From NCBI GenBank assembly GCA_964496575.1, contig CAZCAC010000019.1, positions 1 through 64,000 of the forward strand: a stretch of DNA of 64,000 nt, given 5' to 3'. The notes below the pieces were generated by a model. That model was given only the letters and a program-made list of their open reading frames with translations. It searched no databases and was not told the origin of the DNA. This stretch comes from CAZCAC01 sp964496575 (lineage in GTDB: Bacteria > Planctomycetota > UBA1135 > GCA-002686595). Of the stretch, positions 34,308 to 42,895 are shown in pieces. Made by a program: the position numbers and the translations under genes. Each line of letters opens with the position of its first letter. Within the stretch, counting starts at the first letter, position 1.

Positions 34308-36059
34308 CTAGCCTGGATCGGCACTCATCCGGATGAAACCGCTGGGGCAGATCAGCGCACAGATGTAGCAGCCAACGCAGCGATTGTAGTCGGTGTGCAT
34401 GGGCCCTCCGGTGGACTCGGCGGGAGACTCCGAGATCGCCTCCTGGGGACAGAAGATCCGGCACCGCCGACAGTCGAGACACTGGCCGCACTCCAGGCAT
34501 CGTGCGGCTTCCTCTTGTGCCTGGCCCCGATCGAGGCCGCTCGAGACCTCTTCATGGGATCCCGCTAGCTCTTCCCGGAGGGACCATTCCCGGCGCTTTC
34601 GTGTCGCCTGAGCGTAGTAGGAGATGTCCAGCTCATCCGCTCCGATCACGCTCTCGTGAACCCGCGGGCGTTGAGGTTCCCCTCGCAGAAGACGGTCGAT
34701 GGAGTCCGCCGCCAGCCGTCCCTGGCCGATCGCGTCGGCGAGCAAGCCGATCTCGAAGGCGTCGCCACCACCGAACACACGCTCCTTCCCGCGCACCCTG
34801 TAGTTGCCGTCGAGCTTCAACCAGGGCGTGCCGCCAGTCAGTTCCTCCAGGCCGCTCGGATCCGTCGTTTGCCCGATCGAGATGACGATCATGTCAGCAT
34901 CGAACTCGAGTTCCTCACCGACCAGCGGCTCGTAGCGCAGAAACGGGATGGGAGAGTCCCACCCCTCTTCGCCTTTCGCCTTTCTGGTCATCCGGACGCA
35001 AGCCAGACCCCGCAGCCGGCCGTCACGTTCGATGAGTCCGACGGCGCCAGCGCGGTAGTGGACGCGGACTCCTTCTCGCTCAGCGGCCTCCAGCTCGTGC
35101 GTCGAGCAGGCCATCTCGTCCCTCGGTACGGCCGAGACGACCTCGACGCCGGCTCCCAGCCGGAGGGCCAGGCGGGCCGCGTCGAGGGCTACGTCGCCGT
35201 CACCGACCACGAGCACCTTCTGGCCAATGGCGCGGGATGAGCCTTCGAGCTCGTGACACCTGAGGAAACGGATGGCATCCATGACCGCCGCGTCACCCCT
35301 GGCTTGGCCAGAACCGAATGGAAGCATTCGCCCGATCTGCGCACCGATCGCGACGAAGACGGCGTCGTACTCCGTCTCGAGCTCCTGGAGGCTGACATCG
35401 GCCCCGATGCGAACGCCGAGCCGCGTGTCCAGGCCAAGGGCCACGATGCGCTGGATCTCCGCATCGAGCACGGCGCGGTCGACGCGATAGCCCATGATCC
35501 CGTAGCGCATCATGCCTCCCAGCTCGGGGTTCGCATCGAAGAGCACGACTCCGTGCCCCCGACGTCGCAGCTGGTAAGCCGCCGACAGGCCGGCCGGGCC
35601 GCCTCCCACGACGGCGACACGTTTTCCGGTCGACGACGCCGGGGAAGGCAACGCTAGCTTCTCGGAGATGGCATGGTCTCCGACGGCCTGTTCGACCGCG
35701 TTGATGCCGACACTCTCGTCATGATGCCCGCGATTGCAGATCTGCTCGCAGGGGTGGGGGCAGACACGGCCAGTGACGGCAGGGAATGGGTTTCGTTCCA
35801 CTATCCTGAGCCAGGCCGCGTTCCACCCGTCTTCGGCCTCCTCGCTTCCACTCAGCAGGGTGTTCAGGCCGCGCACGTCCTCACCTGCGGGGCAAGCCGC
35901 GGTGCAGGGAGGAACACGTGATACATGGACGGGGCAGCGGTAGCTCTGCTCTCCGAAGGCGACGACCTTCTCTCGGCCTGTCTGAGTGGAGTACGGCGGG
36001 TAGACGTACTCCAGCGCGGAGTCCAGATAGGGATTGGACCAGCTGTCCCTGGCGCTCAT
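34308..36059 (-). CDS. dsrL: DsrL-like NAD(P)H oxidoreductase with ferredoxin domain
   Basis: Iron-sulfur flavoprotein of 583 residues related to the small subunit of glutamate synthase, matching DsrL, which passes electrons between NAD(P)(H) and the DsrAB siroheme enzyme. An N-terminal [4Fe-4S] domain (CTAACPAGED at 52, CPHPCEQIC at 100) is followed by an FAD site VVGGGPAGLSA (150-160) and an NAD(P) site VVGDGDVALDAARLALRLG (284-302). The C-terminal ferredoxin part has CLECGQCLDCRRCRIFCP (521-538) and CVGCYICALICP (561-572), two clusters. It is last in the dsrA-dsrB-dsrL run, 25 nt after dsrB. I recall the Allochromatium protein being somewhat longer (about 655). Electron-flow direction is not decided by sequence. 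Confidence 0.82.
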   Translation of the reverse strand: MSARDSWSNPYLDSALEYVYPPYSTQTGREKVVAFGEQSYRCPVHVSRVPPCTAACPAGEDVRGLNTLLSGSEEAEDGWNAAWLRIVERNPFPAVTGRVCPHPCEQICNRGHHDESVGINAVEQAVGDHAISEKLALPSPASSTGKRVAVVGGGPAGLSAAYQLRRRGHGVVLFDANPELGGMMRYGIMGYRVDRAVLDAEIQRIVALGLDTRLGVRIGADVSLQELETEYDAVFVAIGAQIGRMLPFGSGQARGDAAVMDAIRFLRCHELEGSSRAIGQKVLVVGDGDVALDAARLALRLGAGVEVVSAVPRDEMACSTHELEAAEREGVRVHYRAGAVGLIERDGRLRGLACVRMTRKAKGEEGWDSPIPFLRYEPLVGEELEFDADMIVISIGQTTDPSGLEELTGGTPWLKLDGNYRVRGKERVFGGGDAFEIGLLADAIGQGRLAADSIDRLLRGEPQRPRVHESVIGADELDISYYAQATRKRREWSLREELAGSHEEVSSGLDRGQAQEEAARCLECGQCLDCRRCRIFCPQEAISESPAESTGGPMHTDYNRCVGCYICALICPSGFIRMSADPG

Positions 36060-36084
36060 CGAGAATTCCCGTCGAGGAGCGCGA

Positions 36085-37173
36085 TCATCGCGAGAAGCGG
36101 ACGTGTGCCGAGTGGTTGAATGTCGTCTGGGCGTGCCGGTAGTCGTCGATCATGTCCTTGTCGAAGGTCAATTCGGCCTCCAGGAAGAACCTCTTCCAGC
36201 CTATCCGCTCGATCCACTCGCCCACGCGTTCCCACGGGCGTCCACCCTCGATGTAGGCCGAGAGGATCCTCCTCAGCACCGCGGTCACCTCCGGCCAGCG
36301 CGGCGGGTTGTTCGGTAGATCCTGGGCGACCAGGCTCATGATCGCCGGCTTCGAGCGGGCATTCGAGTTCTTGCCGCCCACCCAGATGCCCAGCTTCGAA
36401 TGCTCGGGGTGGTTGATCTCCATCTCGGGGCAGGCTCCGAAGCACGCGCCGCAGCACATGCACTTCTCCTCGTCCACCGTCAGGGAGGCTTTCCCGTTCA
36501 CGACGGTCGGACGGATCGCCGCGACCGGACAGCGCGCGACGGTCGAGGGCATCGAACAGGTGTTCGCAAGTCGGTCGTGATTGATGCGAGGAGGACGTGT
36601 GTGCTTGACGACGATGCCCAGATCCGCCTGACCTCCACAGTTGATCGCACAACAGGAGGTCGTCAGCCGCACCTTGTTCGGCATGCGCATCCCCTTGAAA
36701 TCTTCGAAGAGACAATCCATCACCGACTTGACCATGCCCGAGGCATCCGTCGCGGGAATGTCACAGTGCAGCCACCCCTGCGTGTGAGAAACCGAGGTGA
36801 TGCACGGTCCCACGCCGCCAACGGGGAAGCCGGCTTGCTCGAGAGCTGCGATCAAGGGCTCCACGTTCTCTTCGTCCGGCGTCATCAACTCCACGTTGTT
36901 GCGCATCGTGAAGCGTAGGTACCCATCTGCGTACTGGTCCGCCAGATCACATATCCTGCGCACCATGTCCACCGTGTCCTGCCGCGGAGTGCCAGCTCGG
37001 ACCGTGAACAGGCGCTCGCCACTCTCGGCGACGTGCATCAGCACTCCGGGCTTCCGGATCTCGTGGTAGCTCCACTTTCCGTAGTTCCGGCGAACCACGG
37101 GGTGCAGCGCCTCCTCGTACTCATGCGGGCCGGACTCGATCGTCTTCCACGTTCTCTCAGGCGGTGTGCTCAT
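36085..37173 (-). CDS. dsrB: Dissimilatory sulfite reductase beta subunit
   Basis: Beta subunit (361 residues) of siroheme dissimilatory sulfite reductase, which converts sulfite and reduced sulfur with DsrA. I chose the ATG at 37173, which has an AAGGAAGGA ribosome site. The signature VSHTQGWLHCDIPATDASG (128-146) is specific to DsrB. Siroheme/[4Fe-4S] cysteines are TTSCCAINCGG (174, 175, 179) with NTC (206) and ARC (215). The inserted ferredoxin domain is CMCCGACFGACP (238-249). The end (NNPPRWPE, WERVGEWIERIGW, NHSAHVRF) resembles, from memory, DsrB of sulfur oxidisers such as Allochromatium. dsrA lies 115 nt upstream. Confidence 0.93.
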   Translation of the reverse strand: MSTPPERTWKTIESGPHEYEEALHPVVRRNYGKWSYHEIRKPGVLMHVAESGERLFTVRAGTPRQDTVDMVRRICDLADQYADGYLRFTMRNNVELMTPDEENVEPLIAALEQAGFPVGGVGPCITSVSHTQGWLHCDIPATDASGMVKSVMDCLFEDFKGMRMPNKVRLTTSCCAINCGGQADLGIVVKHTRPPRINHDRLANTCSMPSTVARCPVAAIRPTVVNGKASLTVDEEKCMCCGACFGACPEMEINHPEHSKLGIWVGGKNSNARSKPAIMSLVAQDLPNNPPRWPEVTAVLRRILSAYIEGGRPWERVGEWIERIGWKRFFLEAELTFDKDMIDDYRHAQTTFNHSAHVRFSR

Positions 37174-37288
37174 GCTGTCCTTCCTTCCACGTCGCAGCGC
37201 CTGGGGTCGAGGTTCGTGTCGGCAATGCGGCAATTCGTGTTGCCGGTGCGATACTCGTGGAGCAACAGGTTTGCATGAGCGGCCTGGT

Positions 37289-38512
37289 CTAGTACTCGCT
37301 CTTGTAGTACGGGTTGTTCCGTGGCCTCCGGACCATGTCGATGGAGGCCTGAAGCCCGACTCCATCGAGGAACTGCTTCATGCCTACTCGCTCGATGGTC
37401 TCACCGATGCGTTCCAGGTTGAAGCCGTTGTCGTTCCACCAGTCGATGATCCGTTCCGAGAGATCGATGAATCGCTCGATGTCCTCCTCCGTCTCCATTT
37501 CCATGAACGGCACGATCATCGAGCCCAGCATCGTGCCCATCTTGAGGGCGCTCTTACCCCCCAACAGGAGCGTGACGCCACGCTGCTTGCCGGGAGTCAG
37601 GGCCCGCGGCATGGCATTCAGGCACTGCATGCACCTCACACAGTTCTCGTGGTCGATGGTGAAGGCGCCAGCCTCGAGCGTGATGGCCCTGGTGGGACAG
37701 AGGCTGACGACCTGATTCACCAGAGTCTCGAGCCCCTTCTCTTCGATCCATTCCCGCACGGCCTGATCGTCGACCTGGATGGCATCACGCCAGGTTCCTA
37801 TCACGGCCATGTCTGAGCGCATGATCGAGTTCGTGCAGTCATTCGGGCAGCCCGAGAACTTGAACTTGAACTTGTAGTTGTACTCCGGGCGGTGCAGCTC
37901 GCCGGCGAAGTGCGTCAGGACCTTGTTGTGCACGGCGAGTGTGTCGTAGCAGGCCATCTCGCAGCGTGCCGGCCCGACGCAGGAGGAACTGGTGCGCATC
38001 GCTCCACCGGCACCTCCCAGGTCCCAACCCGCCTGGTTCAGCTCGTCGAAACACTCCTGCAGCTTGTCGCTCTCGATGCCCTGCAGCATGACGTCGCCCG
38101 TCTGACCGTGCAGGGTGATGATGCCGGAACCGTGCTTCTCCCATATGTCGCACAGCTCGCGGAGCATCGTCGTGTTGTAGTGGAAGCCCGGAGCCGGCTG
38201 CACGCGCATCGTGTGAAACTGCGCCGCTTCGGGAAACCTGTCGGCGATCAGGGAGTAGCGGGCGATGATCCCTGATCCATAACCGTGAACCGTCAGCAGA
38301 CCACCCTTCCAGTAACCCATCCGGGTCTGGTAGGAGTACTCCAGCTGGTCCAGGACTCCGCGGAGCATCGGTTTACGGGTTCTCTCGGCCAGCTCCTTGA
38401 AGCCGGAGACGAAGCTTGGCCAGGGCCCGTCCTCGAGCTCGTCGAGCATGGGAGTCGGATTGAGGAATCCGTCGCGAGCGGGCCGGTGCTGGTCGTCTTC
38501 GTCCGCTTCCAT
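37289..38512 (-). CDS. dsrA: Dissimilatory sulfite reductase alpha subunit
   Basis: Alpha subunit of dissimilatory sulfite reductase, 407 residues from the ATG at 38512. The start choice aligns PTPMLDELEDGPWPSFVSGFK with the usual DsrA N-terminus; earlier in-frame starts at 38581 and 38596 remain possible. Hallmarks are LDQLEYSYQTRMGYWKGG, FHTMRVQPAPGFHYNTTML and LITLHGQ-like IITLHGQTGDVMLQGI. The siroheme-[4Fe-4S] ligands are C178 and C184 (CVGPARC) with C222 and C226 (CPNDC). The ferredoxin domain has C272 and C291, C294 and C297. Length and motifs are complete, so the gene looks functional. A universal stress protein precedes it. Confidence 0.95.
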   Translation of the reverse strand: MEADEDDQHRPARDGFLNPTPMLDELEDGPWPSFVSGFKELAERTRKPMLRGVLDQLEYSYQTRMGYWKGGLLTVHGYGSGIIARYSLIADRFPEAAQFHTMRVQPAPGFHYNTTMLRELCDIWEKHGSGIITLHGQTGDVMLQGIESDKLQECFDELNQAGWDLGGAGGAMRTSSSCVGPARCEMACYDTLAVHNKVLTHFAGELHRPEYNYKFKFKFSGCPNDCTNSIMRSDMAVIGTWRDAIQVDDQAVREWIEEKGLETLVNQVVSLCPTRAITLEAGAFTIDHENCVRCMQCLNAMPRALTPGKQRGVTLLLGGKSALKMGTMLGSMIVPFMEMETEEDIERFIDLSERIIDWWNDNGFNLERIGETIERVGMKQFLDGVGLQASIDMVRRPRNNPYYKSEY

Positions 38513-38704
38513 GGGGCTCTGATTCGTGGTCGAGGGACTACCGATCGGCGGACCAGAGGGGAGGAACGCAGATCGAGTCATCGCCACCGATCTCATCGAC
38601 GGGTGCTGCCGTCGACGTCCTGAATCGGGGGAGATGCGGATCGCGGCGCGGGCAGATCGGAGCGTCCCCTGTGACCGGCTCTTCGTCCAGCGTCCGCATC
38701 AGCG

Positions 38705-39118
38705 TTAGCACCTGAGCACTGGACACTTGACCTCGCGGGCCACGATGTCCGCTACGACGCCAGTGAGCAGCCTCTGCAATCGTGAGTAGTAGTGCCTGCC
38801 CATCACCAGCATATCCACGTCACCCCGACTCGCGATGTAGTCCGCGATGGCCTTGGGCGGATCGCCGCGCAGGAGCACGCTCTCGGTGTTCTCGCCGAAC
38901 TCTTCGACCATCGCCTCGAGCGCGCCGAGCTTCTCGCCGATGATCTGGGCTTCCTCCTCATCCGTCGTGTTCAAGATGCTGAAGCCGGACTCCGGTGCCA
39001 CGTGGAGAATCGTCAAATTCCCTTCGAGCCTCGGCCAGAGGAAGCGCATAGTCTCGAGAGCGAGTTGTGACGATTCCGAGAGATCAGTCGCGAAGACGAC
39101 GTTTCTTATTTCGTGCAT
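38705..39118 (-). CDS. Universal stress protein (UspA-like)
   Basis: Cytoplasmic UspA-fold protein of 137 residues: IRNVVFATDLSESSQLALE at the start and VDMLVMGRHYYSRLQRLLTGVVADIVAREVKCPVL near the end. The usual ATP motif G-x2-G-x9-G-S/T is degenerate: where GxxG is expected it reads GRHYYSRLQ, and TGVVA replaces the G-S/T pair. It may therefore not bind ATP tightly. It sits 69 nt after actF and about 190 nt before dsrA, co-directional with both, which suggests a stress or redox-linked role in this respiratory cluster. A Cys is the last residue. Confidence 0.85.
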   Translation of the reverse strand: MHEIRNVVFATDLSESSQLALETMRFLWPRLEGNLTILHVAPESGFSILNTTDEEEAQIIGEKLGALEAMVEEFGENTESVLLRGDPPKAIADYIASRGDVDMLVMGRHYYSRLQRLLTGVVADIVAREVKCPVLRC

Positions 39119-39187
39119 GTCGAGTCTCCGTTTCAGGCCTTCGTGGTTTGGGCTGCTCTTCTTCCGTGGTGGTGCTCCGATCGACGC

Positions 39188-40366
39188 TCAGCAATGATAA
39201 TGCAGGCTCTCCACCAGGTGCGGGTCCTTCTCCGGCACCAGGGACGCTCGGGTCAGTCCGCGCAGCGTCGCCCAGAAGAAGAAAGCCACAGCTCCGACTA
39301 CCGGACCGATCTCCCACAGGCCCACCTGCGGAACCTCGCCCTGCAGCCCGGGAGCGACCAGGAGGTACAAGTTCAGCGCCTGACCGACCAGCATCACCCA
39401 TGCGACTCGCACCAGCACAGTCGCACTGCGCCGTGCGGCCTTGGGCATCAATATGAAGAAGGGGACTCCCCAGTTCAGAGTGACGTTGGTCCAGGTCAGG
39501 ATCTTCCAGCCACCCGACATGCGCAGCACGTAGTAGGGCGTCTCCTCGGGCATGTCGGTATACCAGATCACCATGTACTGGCAATACCAGATGTACCCCC
39601 AGAAGAGCGCGAAGCCGATCGCGATCTTGCCCAGATCGTCAAGGTGGTCCCGATTGACGATCCCGCGAAGTGGACCTTGTCGCCGGAGATGAGCGATCAG
39701 GATGATCCCCACGGCGAGCCCCGAAGTCCCCACACCGGACAGCGTCACCAACCCGTAGATGGTGCTGAACCAGTGCGGCTCGATCGACTGCACCCAGTCG
39801 ACGCTGGCCAGGGAGAAGGTCACGGCGAAGATCGGCAGCCAGAGCGCGGCAAACTTGAACCGCCGGCGACTCAACTCGGGGTCCCCATCGGCGTCCTGGC
39901 GGCGAGAAGCGGCAACCATGCCGTGAGCCAGCCAGATCCAGATCAGGAAGAACCCGACTAGACGGACGGAGAAGAAGCCCCAGTTCAGGTAGGCGGACTT
40001 ACCCTGCAGGAGTGCGTCACTCTCGACGACCGAGCTGTGCGACCATTCGTAGAGGGAGTGAATGCCGCCGAGCAGTACGAGTCCCAGCGCCAGCCCGAAG
40101 GGCAGTGCCGTGGTCATCGCCTCCGGGACCCGCCTCATCGCCGTCGCCCAGCGTGCACTGGCCAGGGTCAAGACGGAGATGAAGAACGCTCCCGCGACCG
40201 CCAGGCCGGTGAACATGAAGAACCCCATCAGGTAGCCGCCCCAGGCGCGCTGCTGGGCCACGAAGAGGCCGACGATGAAGAGCAAGGCACCGAGACCGGC
40301 GGTGATCAGCAGTCCTCGCATCAGCCGAGGAGAGGGAGCATAGCCCTCTATCGAGAGGTTGGTCAC
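39188..40366 (-). CDS. actF: Alternative Complex III subunit ActF (integral membrane, quinone-interacting)
   Basis: Polytopic membrane protein of 392 residues with about ten hydrophobic segments, matching ActF of the Alternative Complex III quinol:acceptor oxidoreductase. It lacks cofactor motifs, as expected, and follows actE with a GTGA overlap from its GTG start. It is the last act gene here; no actG is visible. Recognisable stretches are GLGALLFIVGLFVAQQRAWGGYLMGFFMFTG and AIGFALFWGYIWYCQYMVIWYTDMPEETPY. The next gene downstream is the stress protein, 69 nt away. Confidence 0.85.
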   Translation of the reverse strand: MTNLSIEGYAPSPRLMRGLLITAGLGALLFIVGLFVAQQRAWGGYLMGFFMFTGLAVAGAFFISVLTLASARWATAMRRVPEAMTTALPFGLALGLVLLGGIHSLYEWSHSSVVESDALLQGKSAYLNWGFFSVRLVGFFLIWIWLAHGMVAASRRQDADGDPELSRRRFKFAALWLPIFAVTFSLASVDWVQSIEPHWFSTIYGLVTLSGVGTSGLAVGIILIAHLRRQGPLRGIVNRDHLDDLGKIAIGFALFWGYIWYCQYMVIWYTDMPEETPYYVLRMSGGWKILTWTNVTLNWGVPFFILMPKAARRSATVLVRVAWVMLVGQALNLYLLVAPGLQGEVPQVGLWEIGPVVGAVAFFFWATLRGLTRASLVPEKDPHLVESLHYHC

Positions 40367-41007
40367 TGGTCCTCCTCCTGGGTCCCTTCCGTTGCGTTCT
40401 GATCCGTGTCCTCGGGCTTCGCTGCCTTCTCGGCCTTCTTCGCCTCCTGCAGACCTCGCACGTGGCGAATCACCTGCCAGCGCTCCTCGACGGAGAGCTG
40501 CGCGGCGTAGGAGGCCATGTTCACCTGACCGTAAGTCAGGATGTGGATCATCTCGCCGTCGGCCATCTGCGTGGCGCGGGTGGCGTGCAGCGAAGGCGGC
40601 GCGATCATCCCGTACAGGACCGCCTGCCCACGAGCCGTGCCCCCCGCATCGTGGCAGGCGACGCAGTAGATACTGAAGAGCTCGCCTCCTCGCTTCAGAG
40701 ATGCGGCATCATCGGCGGGGAGGGGATTCTGCAGCTCCTTTCCGGCGCGCAGCGCTTCCTCCGGGGTCGTTCCGTAGCGCAGGGGCATCAGGCCACGCGC
40801 GACCGTCCCCGGAACCAGGTGCTGTTGGGTCAGGCCGCCAGGCAAGCTGGCGCTGAGTGAGAATGGCTCGTTGGCCTTCGAATAGGCCATCTCGGTGAAG
40901 ATCTCGCTGTTGCGCTGCTTGTGGTCCTGCTGGAGTATGCGATCCAGCACCAGCACGGCGGCCATCACGACAATGGCCACGATGACGTATCCGCGGGCTC
41001 CGTTCAC
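40363..41007 (-). CDS. actE: Alternative Complex III cytochrome c subunit ActE
   Basis: Monoheme cytochrome c of 214 residues with an N-terminal membrane anchor (YVIVAIVVMAAVLVL) and one heme site CVACH. Met axial-ligand candidates are in the region MIAPPSLHATRATQMADG and MASYAAQL. It should lie on the periplasmic side and pass electrons out of the complex to a soluble carrier or oxidase. The last 40 residues are charged and low complexity. GTG start, overlapping actD by 4 nt and actF by 4 nt, so translation is coupled across the set. Confidence 0.88.
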   Translation of the reverse strand: MNGARGYVIVAIVVMAAVLVLDRILQQDHKQRNSEIFTEMAYSKANEPFSLSASLPGGLTQQHLVPGTVARGLMPLRYGTTPEEALRAGKELQNPLPADDAASLKRGGELFSIYCVACHDAGGTARGQAVLYGMIAPPSLHATRATQMADGEMIHILTYGQVNMASYAAQLSVEERWQVIRHVRGLQEAKKAEKAAKPEDTDQNATEGTQEEDQ

Positions 41008-41525
41008 GACACTCCTCCCGGATCTTCGCGCGACTCCACGGCTCCGTGGCGTTCGAACAGCTCCCTGAAATCCCCGGTGACGAAGGCAGCGTCCCGCTGC
41101 TCGAGAATCAGCGCGAGCCGATCATCGCTGGTCCGCTCCAGCCCCGGGACCGGCTTCTTGCCCGGCCAGAGGCAGCAACGGATGAGGAGGAACAGCGCGG
41201 TACTGAGGCCGGCGATCAGGACGGTCATCTCGAAGCCGACGGGTATGAAGGCCGGCAAGGAATCAAACGGCTTGCCGCCCACGTTGACCGGCCAGTCGCT
41301 AGCCGAGGACCAGTACTGGAAGCCGAGTCCGGCGCTGGCGCCGATCGCTCCACCTATCAAGGTCACCCAGGGGAGCCGCGAGCGTTTGATGCCCAGCACC
41401 TCGTCGATGCCGTGGATCGGATACGGCGTGACAACATCCGCTATCGGGATTCCACGCGCCTTGCACTCGCGTGCGGCGTCGAGGAGGTCCCGCTCGTCCT
41501 CGAAGAACCCGGTGTGCAGACTCAT
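41004..41525 (-). CDS. actD: Alternative Complex III subunit ActD (DUF3341 type)
   Basis: Membrane protein of 173 residues with the DUF3341 opening GFFEDERDLLDAARECKARGIPIADVVTPYPIHGIDEVLG and two membrane helices (LPWVTLIGGAIGASAGLGFQYW and FIPVGFEMTVLIAGLSTALFLL). This is ActD, a structural subunit of Alternative Complex III. I chose the ATG at 41525, which gives an ATGA overlap with actC; a long upstream frame in the same phase is only a shadow of actC. Confidence 0.88.
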   Translation of the reverse strand: MSLHTGFFEDERDLLDAARECKARGIPIADVVTPYPIHGIDEVLGIKRSRLPWVTLIGGAIGASAGLGFQYWSSASDWPVNVGGKPFDSLPAFIPVGFEMTVLIAGLSTALFLLIRCCLWPGKKPVPGLERTSDDRLALILEQRDAAFVTGDFRELFERHGAVESREDPGGVS

Positions 41526-42895
41526 GCTGCGTCCTCCCGGCACTTCGTCGTGCGCGCGGGCCGTTTCAGAACCGTCTTGACCTCGAACATGGCGATCATC
41601 GGCAGGAAACGGCAGAAGATCAGGAAGAGGGTGAAGAACAATCCAAAGCCGCCGATCAGGGCACCGACTTCGATCAGGGTCGGCACGTAGCCTGACCAGC
41701 TGGAAGGCAGGAAGTCCCGGTGCAAGGAGGTGACGATGATCACGAAGCGCTCGAACCACATTCCGACATTGACCAGGAGGGCCAGGACGAAGATCGTCGG
41801 AAGGGAGTTGCGCACCCTGCGGAACCAGAACAGCTGTGGGGAGATCACATTGCAGCTGACCATGATCCAGTAGGCCCAGGCGAACGGTCCCGCCATGCGA
41901 TTCAGGAAGACGAACTGCTCGTAGGGGCTGCCGGAGTACCAGGCAGTGAAGGCCTCGGTCAGGTAGGCCAGTCCGACGATGCTGCCGGTGAAAACGATCA
42001 CCTTGCACATCGCCTGGATGTGTCTCATGGTGATGTAGTCCTCGAAGCGCATCACCTTGCGGGCGATCAGCATCAGGGTCAGCACCATGGCGAACCCGGA
42101 GAAGATCGCTCCGATCACGAAGTATGGAGGGAATACCGTGGTGTGCCACCCGGGGATCACGGCGGTGGCGAAGTCGGTGCTCACCACGCTGTGTACGGAG
42201 ACCACCAGCGGCGTTGCCAGGGCGGCGAGCAGGACGCACGCGACCTCGTAGCGCGACCAGGTCCGAGCGGTGCCTCGCCACCCGAGACTGACCAGATTGA
42301 AGAACTTCTTGCGCAGCCCCTTCGCGCGATCACGAATGGTGGCCAGGTCGGGGATCATGCCCACGTACCAGAACACCAGCGAGATGGTGAAGTAGGTGCC
42401 GATGGCGAACACGTCCCAGAGCAGAGCCGAGCGGAAGTTCACCCAGATGGGTCCGCGGAAGTTCGGGTAGGGAAACACCCAGTAGCAGAGCCACGGACGC
42501 CCCATGTGAATCAGCGGATACAGTCCCGCGCAGATCACCGCGAAGATGGTCATCGCCTCCGCGGAACGGTTGATCGAGGTCCGCCACTTCTGCCGGAACA
42601 GCAGCAACACGGCGGAGATCAGCGTCCCTGCGTGGCCGATGCCGACCCAGAACACGAAGTTGGTGATGTCGAAGCCCCACCCGACGGTGCGGTTGAGGCC
42701 CCAGGTCCCGATTCCCGTCTTGATCTGGTAACCGACCGAGACCACGCCGATCAGAAGGGCGGTCAGGGCAGCCAGGAATCCCAGATACCACAGCCCGGTC
42801 GGCCGACCTTCGAGCGGTCGACAGACGTCGTGGGTGACATCCGCGGGAGACTTCCCGCCGGTGATCAGAGGCGTCTCTGCTTTCGCCTCAACCAT
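41522..42895 (-). CDS. actC: Alternative Complex III subunit ActC (NrfD-like quinone-binding membrane protein)
   Basis: NrfD/PsrC-family membrane subunit of 457 residues, with about ten helices and a quinol site at the membrane interface. Recognisable parts are GTWGLNRTVGWGFDITNFVFWVGIGHAGTLISAV, LYPLIHMGRPW and ILIARKVMRFEDYIT. The GHAGTLI and H-M-G-R-P-W segments are typical of ActC. It overlaps the end of actB by 8 nt and actD by 4 nt. Quinol is oxidised here or in ActF. The periplasmic iron-sulfur protein ActB takes the electrons. Confidence 0.92.
   Translation of the reverse strand: MVEAKAETPLITGGKSPADVTHDVCRPLEGRPTGLWYLGFLAALTALLIGVVSVGYQIKTGIGTWGLNRTVGWGFDITNFVFWVGIGHAGTLISAVLLLFRQKWRTSINRSAEAMTIFAVICAGLYPLIHMGRPWLCYWVFPYPNFRGPIWVNFRSALLWDVFAIGTYFTISLVFWYVGMIPDLATIRDRAKGLRKKFFNLVSLGWRGTARTWSRYEVACVLLAALATPLVVSVHSVVSTDFATAVIPGWHTTVFPPYFVIGAIFSGFAMVLTLMLIARKVMRFEDYITMRHIQAMCKVIVFTGSIVGLAYLTEAFTAWYSGSPYEQFVFLNRMAGPFAWAYWIMVSCNVISPQLFWFRRVRNSLPTIFVLALLVNVGMWFERFVIIVTSLHRDFLPSSWSGYVPTLIEVGALIGGFGLFFTLFLIFCRFLPMIAMFEVKTVLKRPARTTKCREDAA

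Noticed and set aside
36085..38512. Reading the siroheme proteins as assimilatory sulfite or nitrite reductase
   Set aside because: The paired alpha/beta genes, the VSHTQGWLHC signature and the inserted ferredoxin domains are specific to DsrA and DsrB.
41526..42281. Upstream extension of actD to 42281
   Set aside because: These residues are the out-of-frame shadow of actC; the ATG at 41525 gives the usual ActD start and a 4-nt overlap.
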